A stretch of 64,000 nucleotides of DNA from Ottelia alismoides (Eukaryota; Streptophyta; Magnoliopsida; Alismatales; Hydrocharitaceae), in the NCBI GenBank assembly GCA_037367405.1, contig JAZKJV010005547.1:124001-188000 (forward strand), in the 5' to 3' direction. Below the pieces are notes generated by a model. That model did not search any database. It was given only the letters and a program-made list of their open reading frames with translations, and was not told the DNA's origin. This document shows positions 57,671 through 64,000 of this stretch, one piece after another. A program made the translations under genes and the position numbers. How positions within the stretch are numbered: the first letter of the stretch is position 1; every line of letters begins with the position of its first letter.

Positions 57671-58356
57671 GTCATCTGCGAACGGGTTAAATGCCAATAC
57701 CCGATTATTTCGAAGCCCCAGGCTGGAGCTTTCCTGGAACCCTAGACCTGCGCGGGCGGAAGAACATGGTATGCAAAGTCGCCTATCCCCCTTTTTTTCC
57801 ACAATGTTGTACTTTGGATCTCTTCTCCCATATATTTCGGCTGATCCTCTTCAGCCTTTTCGTCAGATTTTGTTGTTGCCTATTATCGATAGTAGTTATA
57901 TACCAATGCTTTCATCTTTCATTTTGTATCAATAGTATTTGTGCTCAGTAAGAACCTCCTAGTATGCTACATGTTACATATTGGTATACTAGCTCCGAAA
58001 CTGTGAGCTTGTTTTCCAATGATCAACTTCACAGTTATAAATGGGGCAATTTGATCCAATGATCCAAGTTATAAACTGTTGATAACTTGGATTAGAATCC
58101 CCAGTCTGGATAACTTGGATTAGGATCCAACTTCACAGTTATCCAATGATCATTGAATGTTGATAACTTGGATTATTGTTGATAACATGTTACATATTGA
58201 GCTTGTTTTCCAATATTGGTATACTAGCTCCAAAACTGGATAGCTTCGCAAAGAAATTCGAAACTATCCAGTCTTGATTATTTTCTTCAAACCCAAGTTG
58301 ATAAATGGGGTTTCTTATATTTAATAGTTAAATTCAATCTTGTCCTATTTCAAAAA

Positions 58357-61001
58357 ATGGCTCCAAGATTGAAAAAGGGACATGATGGTGGACGTGATAG
58401 ATTGGATATTTCATGGAAATATTGTAAAGAGGTTGAGTTAGAGGGAGAACAAAAGAAGAAAGGATACAAATACGTGAGTTGTAACTTTTGTAGCAAGATC
58501 ATCACAGGTGGTATTGCAAGATTAAAAGAACATTTGGCGAGAAGTCACAAGAATGTTAGTGGATGCCCAAATGTACCGCCAGAAGTGGAAAATGAAATCA
58601 AATTGTTTCTGATGAAGAAAGAGTTGGATAAAAAAAGATCACTTGAAGAGATGCAGGAGGTTCGTCGAGTGGGAGCATATGCCATGCAAGGAGGATCTGA
58701 TTTTGGTGAGCATGTACCTACCGGATCAAGTGGAGCTCAGCAAGTAAGAGGTCCTATGGATCTTTTTGTGGGAGGACGGGGTGCTGGAACGACAAGTGGA
58801 AGTGGTGGATGTGCAACTACTCCAGATAATGCAGCACAGATTACATTGAATGCGTCTTGGAGAAAGGAAGAAAAGAAGAGGTGTTGCCAAAGCATAGGGA
58901 GATTCTTCATAGAAAATGGGCTCCCTTTCAACGTTGCCACTAGTCCTTCATATGCGACAATGGTGCAAGACATTGGCAACTTTGGAAGGGGTTTGAAACC
59001 TCCAACTATGCATGAATTGAGAACTTGGATCTTAGGGGAAGAAGTTAGCACTATAAAGTCACTGATGGATGATGCTAAGGCATCCTGGAGAGAGGTAGGT
59101 TGCAGCATTATGTCGTATGGTTGGACGGATGTTAAAGGGCGCACTTTGATTAACTTCTTAGTGAATAACCCTAAGGGCACATGGTTCTTGAAATCCATTG
59201 ATGCATCTGAAGAAATCAAGAATGCCACGTTCCTGTTCAATTTGCTTGATGAGGTTGTTGAGGAGGTTGGAGAAAGCAATGTCATACAAGTCATCACTGA
59301 TAATGCTGCCGCTTACAAGGCAGCTGGAGAGATGTTGATGCAAAAAAGAAAGCACTTATACTGGACTCCATGTGCAGCTCATTGCATTGATCTCATGCTG
59401 GAGGATATCTTGAAGTTGCCCTTGCATGAGTCCGTCTTTAGAAGGGCAAAAAAGATTATCAACTACATTTGCGCTCATGGTTGGGTTTTGGCAATGGTGA
59501 GGAAACATGTTGATGGAGATCTGGTTCGACCTGCTGTCACCCGCTTTGCTACAGCTTTCCTTACATTGCAGAGGCTGTTTGATGCCAAAGATCCTCTTGA
59601 GTCATTTTTCACTTCAAAAACATGGAAAAGCAGCTCCTATGCCACGAAAGCTCCAGGTAAAAGTGTAAAAAACATTATCATGAAAAGTAGATCATTCTGG
59701 CCTGGTGTGGCATATGTGATCCGGACGACAAAGCCATTGGTAATGGTGCTTCGAATGGTGGATTCTGAAAGGTATCCACCGATGGGGTTCATTTATGAGG
59801 CCATGGATAGGGCCAAAGAAGAAATTTCTCGAAACTTGGGTAATAATGAGGGGAAATATAAGCCAATATGGGAAATTATTGACAGGAGATGGGACAAGCA
59901 ATTACATACCCATTTACATGCAGCCGCATACTTTGTCAACCCTCAATGCCAATATGATCCATCATTTAGAGATGATTATGAAGTGAAAGTTGGATGGTTG
60001 TCTTGTGTGGAAAGATTGGTTGCTGACAGGGAGGAAAGGCTGAAAATTGATTTGCAAGTAAGTTCTTTCATCAATGCAAGAGGCTTGTTTGGCTGGTCAG
60101 GTGCCATCGAGACACGAAAGAAAAGAAGCCCCAGTATTTAACTTTTGTCATATCTATATGATAAGTTCATTTCAAATTTATCTTAACAGTAACTTTGCAA
60201 TCAATTACAGCGGATTGGTGGCAACTCTATGGCGATGAAACTCCTGAACTAAAGAAATTTGCAATGCGCATTTTAAGTTTGACATGTAGTGCATCTGGAT
60301 GTGAGCGTAATTGGAGCTCCTTCAATCAGGTGATTACTTACTCAAGCTTGGTATAACTTACATTCGCATGCTAAATTTACAATAGATGTATCATAAAAAA
60401 TTTGATTGCTCAATGATAGGTCCACACCAAAAGAAGAAATAATTTGAGACAAGAAAAACTCAATGACCTGGTCTTCTGCATGTTCAACTTAAAGCTGAAG
60501 CAAAAGGAAGTGAGAAAAAAGACTTTGGAAGATCCCCTTTGCTTGAATGATGTCGATTCGGATGATGAATGGATTTCTGAACTCCAACTAACTGAAACTG
60601 AAGTTGAAGCTTTTCATGAACTTGATGGAAACATTCCTCTTGAAGATAACACGTTAAATGAAGACATTGTAGAGGAACAAGGCGAAAGGAGACGACAAAA
60701 GAAGAAGCAAAAGAACCATCGTGGGAAAGGTACCGTAACACATCTTATTTTGTTGTTGCTTCTTTGATGACAATTTAAGGACAAATCTTATTTTTTATTT
60801 TACTACTTTCAAATAGGAAAAAGTGTTGTGGATGTTGATGAAGGTGAATTCCAAGAAAGTGAGGGACATACTGATGAAGAAGATAATGAGGATGTGATCG
60901 TGCAGTATAATGACGACTCACTGGAGGACCCAATAAGCAGCACTGATGACGAAGATGATGGGAAAGATGATATTGAGGCGGAAATTGCTCCTGACGAGTG
61001 A
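58357..61001 (+). CDS. hAT transposase (BED zinc finger, DUF659, hAT dimerisation domain), 796 codons
   Basis: Exons are 58357-60133, 60211-60329, 60420-60729 and 60817-61001, all with GT...AG introns. Joined they give 797 codons including TGA without a break. An N-terminal BED finger has C42, C45, H59 and H64. The DUF659/RNase H-like core has the catalytic Asp at D258 (YGWTDVKG) and D315 (VITDNAAAYK), with CAAH after it. Exon 2 carries the C-terminal dimerisation segment with the catalytic Glu E624 (SGCERNWSSF). Exon 3 starts VHTKRRN, as in relatives. The C-terminal tail is strongly acidic (DEEDNEDV, TDDEDDG). The protein binds the element ends and excises and reinserts it in the nucleus. 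All expected catalytic residues are present. Domesticated hAT proteins exist, but intact ends argue for a transposon gene. Confidence 0.94.
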
Positions 61002-61218
61002 CGATATTTAGCTAGATAGCCTACATTAATACTTTCAGACTTTCAGTCATTTTTGGATTTGAAACTTGTCTCCTTTTTATTTTCATATGCTGGACTCTAG
61101 AAACTTTCTTATTTCGTTAATCAATATTGTATCTTTAATGCCAGTGACTTTAATGCAATCTTATTTCTAGCATTTTAATACAAAGTTCTATATTTGTATA
61201 GTTTTTAACCTACAACTG

Positions 61219-61292
61219 AGGCTTACGCCTCGACCGCCTCGAGGCTTACGCCTCGCCTCAATCACAGGAAACTGCCTCGATCCGCCTCACGT
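61219..61292. repeat. Right subterminal GAGGC/GCCTC array of the hAT
   Basis: At least seven GCCTC or GAGGC motifs lie in 75 bp next to the right terminus, mirroring the left array. Confidence 0.8.
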
Positions 61293-61314
61293 TTTTTAAA
61301 ACCTTGTCTATGTC

Positions 61315-62143
61315 AACCTGGTTGTGCATGGCGAGTTTGTGTTACTATAATAGCGATGAGCTTTCCGTCGATTCTCTAATATGCGATGATACAATTTTCT
61401 TTAGGAGTGCGAGATATCAGAATGCAAAAAGAGCTGGACTCTCTTTTACATTTTTTGTAATATATTCGAGCACCAGGTTATTGACAAGAAACTCATCTTT
61501 GTTCTATTCGTTATATCTCCCGAGGTGGTAGTGGCTTGTGAGGTGATTCTAGGGATCTTAAGGGCTGGTTCATCGTTTACTTATTGAACCTAACGCCGAT
61601 GTATGATAGGTTTCTTCAGGTAAATTTGCTGCCACCGGTGGAGAAGCTTGAGAAGAAACTCGTCGGTTGGAAGCCAATCATGAAGGTAGTTATCTTAGAT
61701 ATTCTATTTTTTCCTCTCCTCTCGTTCGCATTTTATAAGAGTACGAAACCACCTCAAGGTCTTTGACGAGCCCTTTCTTTTGGTCCTCTTTGAAGGAGTC
61801 ACATGGTATACTTTTGGTGGAGAGGTGGCGAAGTAACATGTCAATGATGTGGTCTAGGTGTGATGAGCATTAAGGAGATGAACAATGCTTTGTTGCCTGT
61901 TGGTGAAGTGAGTCCATGTGGATTTGATGTGATAGTTTGGACTTGATCTTTAGATTGATACGATAAATTTATGGTGTTATACTAGCATATATGTAGGCGT
62001 CGTTGGCTTATCGTCTACTCTTTAGAGGGGGACATGTGACGTCTCGCTCTCATTGACGCTTGTGGTGGGAGCTGGTGCTGGTTTCAATTTTTGGCAGGTT
62101 GATTGGACCAAGGAGGGAGTTCTTTGTTATTGTTTGCGACGAT
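61315..62143 (+). pseudogene. L1-A remnant, part 3 (RT active-site region and thumb)
   Basis: Directly after the hAT duplication the L1 RT continues. A decayed active-site block (SLICDDTIFF in place of [10 protein letters not shown]) is at about 61370-61400. VEKLEKKLVGWK lies at about 61635-61670. From there to 62143 only scattered matches remain (DWTKEGVLCYC near 62100-62135). It is interrupted at 62144 by another hAT-type element. Confidence 0.7.
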
Positions 62144-63030
62144 CAAGGCTTTAAAATATGCAAGGCGGATCAAGGCCATTTTCCATTTTTGAGGCAGGGT
62201 GTAAGCCTCAAGACGATCGAGGTGTAAGCCTCCGTTTATGGAGAAAATGCATGTAAAAACTTAAACAAAATTATATCGTCATAAAATCCTAAACTTTAAA
62301 TATTTCACAAAGTATATATTATAGATCTTAAATTTGATATTTCCAAATTGAATAGATGTACATAATAATAATATATCATATTAACCATGTATGCTAGTTT
62401 GAATATGCGATTATGTAATATTAATATTGTAAACATGTGAACTCCTAAATTCTTACAAAAATATACAATCTCTTGGACATATACCATACTCATTGTAGTG
62501 ATACAAGCAATTGAATATCATTTGTTGATATAAATAAAATTCGTTCATACTAATTAGAAACAATAACGGTATACTTGCATGATTTGTTTGATGCAATGAT
62601 GATGATAATAGAAATGTATAATATATATTTATGAAATAATATATTTCAGGACTAACATATAATGATACTATAATACATCTTTTGAGTCTTGTAACTAATA
62701 TATATAGGAAATGTGACAGACATATATGTGTACTACTTGATATATATGTTTCATTCAATATATGAGGTTTATTACTAGAGATGTGACCAATAATATTATA
62801 TATTGTGATTGTGACTAATATATGCTTTGTAGCTATAATATTATTGTAAAAGTATAACTTTATATAGTTTATTCTTTATTTTCCCAAAAAAATGCACAAC
62901 AGATCGATGCATCACCTTGATACCACTTCGGGGCTGTGAGGTTTACGCCTCAGATATCCAGACAGAGGCGGTATGTTTTCATGGAAAACCACCTCGAGGC
63001 TTATGCCTCGACACACTTTTTAAAGCCACG
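62144..63030. mobile_element. Non-autonomous hAT relative (887 bp)
   Basis: The left end CAAGGCTTTAAAATATGC and right end (reverse complement CGTGGCTTTAAAAAGTG) resemble the termini of the complete hAT at 57500-61306. Both carry GAGGC/GCCTC subterminal motifs. The interior is AT-rich with no transposase. The flanking 8 bases GCGACGAT (62136-62143) and TCGTTGAT (63031-63038) match at five of eight, so the insertion is old. Probably an older non-autonomous member of the same family. Confidence 0.72.
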
Positions 63031-63038
63031 TCGTTGAT

Positions 63039-63500
63039 TATTCTTATTGCACGCTGATAAGAGAATGTAGGTTGGGGATGCTTGGTTGATGGTGTTTGGA
63101 CCTTTGTTCCTCTTTGTTCTCTTGGATCAAAAGATGTAGGAATTCATAAGGATGTTTGAGTTTCTCGCTACTATTAAGGGGTCGTCGGGGGTGGGGGTGT
63201 TATGGACATGGTATGATAGGAAATTTTCTACTAAATAAACCTATAAGGTTTTGTGTGCTTCGGAGATTTTTGATCTTGGAATCTTTGCTCAAGATTGCAA
63301 GAGGTCTTAGAGCTAGAACATTCCTCTACTAGTTAGAATCTTTCCATGGCTACTTAAACATGGTCGAGTATTGACTAGTGTTCAGAGGGTCATGATCTTT
63401 CACGGGGTGGATGTTGCCTGTCCATTGTGTTAGAATGTTTTGGAGGATATGGATCACATGTTCTATACTTGTGCTAGCTTAAGAGAGACCTGTGATGCAT
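63039..63500 (+). pseudogene. L1-A remnant, part 4 (C-terminal zinc region)
   Basis: Readable pieces are YDRKFSTK, then FPWLLKHGRVLTSVQRVM and ACPLC...LEDMDHMFYTC. These align with the L1-B order [23 protein letters not shown] and CVLC...LQHLFFCC. Stops and shifts are frequent. Confidence 0.75.
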
Positions 63501-64000
63501 CTCATATCAATGAGGTGGACAAGGCAATGTTATGGCATTTTGAGACTTTATATTAGTTTGAGAATTTGATCTTGTTTGCTCATTAGATGAGAGATATGTG
63601 CTGCATGGTGGGTAGGGATCGTCATATCGTGGGAACATCATGAGTATTGGCTTTGATACCAGTTTGCACGGCTTGAATCTTTTTGGAGGAATATTGGAGA
63701 TTTTGAGGGAGGAGATTGAGCTGAAGAGAAAAAATGTGCCAGGTGCATGTAATTTTGGGTGGGTATGCATTCCTGCTCGTGGGGTGGGGGTGGGGGGAAT
63801 GGGGTTGAGAAGGATATTAGAGGCACAGGAGAAGAAAAACTAAGTGGAAACAAGGATGAAGCCACTGGCAGGCAAAACCTTATATAAAAACTCATACATC
63901 ACTCATTGTTACTACATAGGAATATATTGCTTTATATCTGGACTTAAACCCTTCACAAGAAGCAACCGTTCGGTCTAAAAAAGAAGAAGCAACCGTTCGG
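63501..64000 (-). repeat. Possible minus-strand LTR entering the right edge
   Basis: Read on the minus strand, a TATA-like TTTATATAAGG (about 63884-63894) lies upstream of a primer-site-like TGGTATCAAAGCC (63652-63664). This is the order expected for an LTR end followed by its primer site. The LTR would run beyond the window. No coding sequence supports it. At the very end a 17-bp direct repeat AAGAAGCAACCGTTCGG occurs at 63957-63973 and 63984-64000. Confidence 0.3.

Larger units (their letters stand above)
57500..61306 (+). mobile_element. Complete hAT DNA transposon (3.8 kb)
   Basis: Termini CATGGTTTTAAAAAACG (57500) and the inverse of CAAGGTTTTAAAAAACG (61306) are bounded by a perfect 8-bp duplication TCTATGTC (57492-57499 and 61307-61314). 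Both subterminal regions are packed with GAGGCG/CGCCTC motifs. One four-exon transposase gene fills the interior with intact splice sites. It lies in the YADD-proximal part of L1-A, whose reading resumes on both sides. Intact gene, termini and duplication together suggest recent or ongoing activity. Confidence 0.96.

Noticed and set aside
58737..59297. 186-codon antisense ORF within hAT exon 1
   Set aside because: Shadow of the transposase frame.
1..64000. CRISPR arrays, rRNA, tRNA genes, prokaryotic operons
   Set aside because: None seen; short direct repeats found are TSDs, LTRs or microsatellites, and tRNA-like text is only primer-binding sites.

Overview
The window is repeat-rich plant nuclear DNA. 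The supporting evidence is five Ty1/copia LTR retrotransposons with tRNA-Met-type primer sites, plant L1-type and RTE-type LINEs, hAT and Mutator-like DNA elements, and one intron-bearing host gene of the plant HAD phosphatase (GPP/GS1) family. The host gene has very GC-rich first exons and AT-richer later exons. That gradient is common in monocots, so a monocot is my guess, but nothing here fixes the species. I see no rRNA, tRNA, CRISPR or bacterial-type operon.

Layout. 1-3495 is the 3' part of a decayed copia element (copia A) with its 3' LTR. 3496-11561 is intergenic and holds LTR fragments, two non-autonomous hAT elements (7656-8479 and 9801-10215) and an exact 60-bp tandem duplication. 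The host gene begins at 11562 or 11661. Its exons 1-2 (to 12034) and exons 3-5 (32777-33639) are separated by a 20.7-kb intron. That intron holds copia B (13302-23627), which is itself split by another LTR-type sequence, a 389-bp foldback MITE and a duplicated RTE LINE. It also holds a third RTE fragment, a nearly intact L1 (24986-30909) with a 15-bp target-site duplication (TSD), a Mutator-like element (31258-32373) with a 9-bp TSD, and a 43-bp RTE stub with a 20-bp TSD. The last ~45 codons of the phosphatase are not convincingly present, and copia C (34035-45844) starts about 400 bp after exon 5. Copia C contains a second L1 (36500-42351, 17-bp TSD) and a hAT-type element (44491-45238, 8-bp TSD).

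From 48340 to 63500 an old L1 copy has been split by a minus-strand deleted copia (48871-50632), a minus-strand solo LTR, a young copia (51589-56681, two differences between 159-bp LTRs, 5-bp TSD), a complete hAT transposon (57500-61306, 8-bp TSD) and a smaller hAT relative (62144-63030).

Apart from the phosphatase, the genes serve their own elements. Copia elements encode Gag, protease, integrase, reverse transcriptase and RNase H on one frame. The L1s encode an RNA-binding ORF1 and an endonuclease/reverse transcriptase ORF2. The hAT encodes a four-exon transposase of 796 codons with all expected catalytic residues. No wholly new system is evident. The most notable items are the apparently intact hAT with dense GAGGCG-type subterminal arrays, the giant TE-filled intron in a possibly truncated phosphatase gene, and an L1 ORF1 with its zinc knuckles ahead of the conserved domain.
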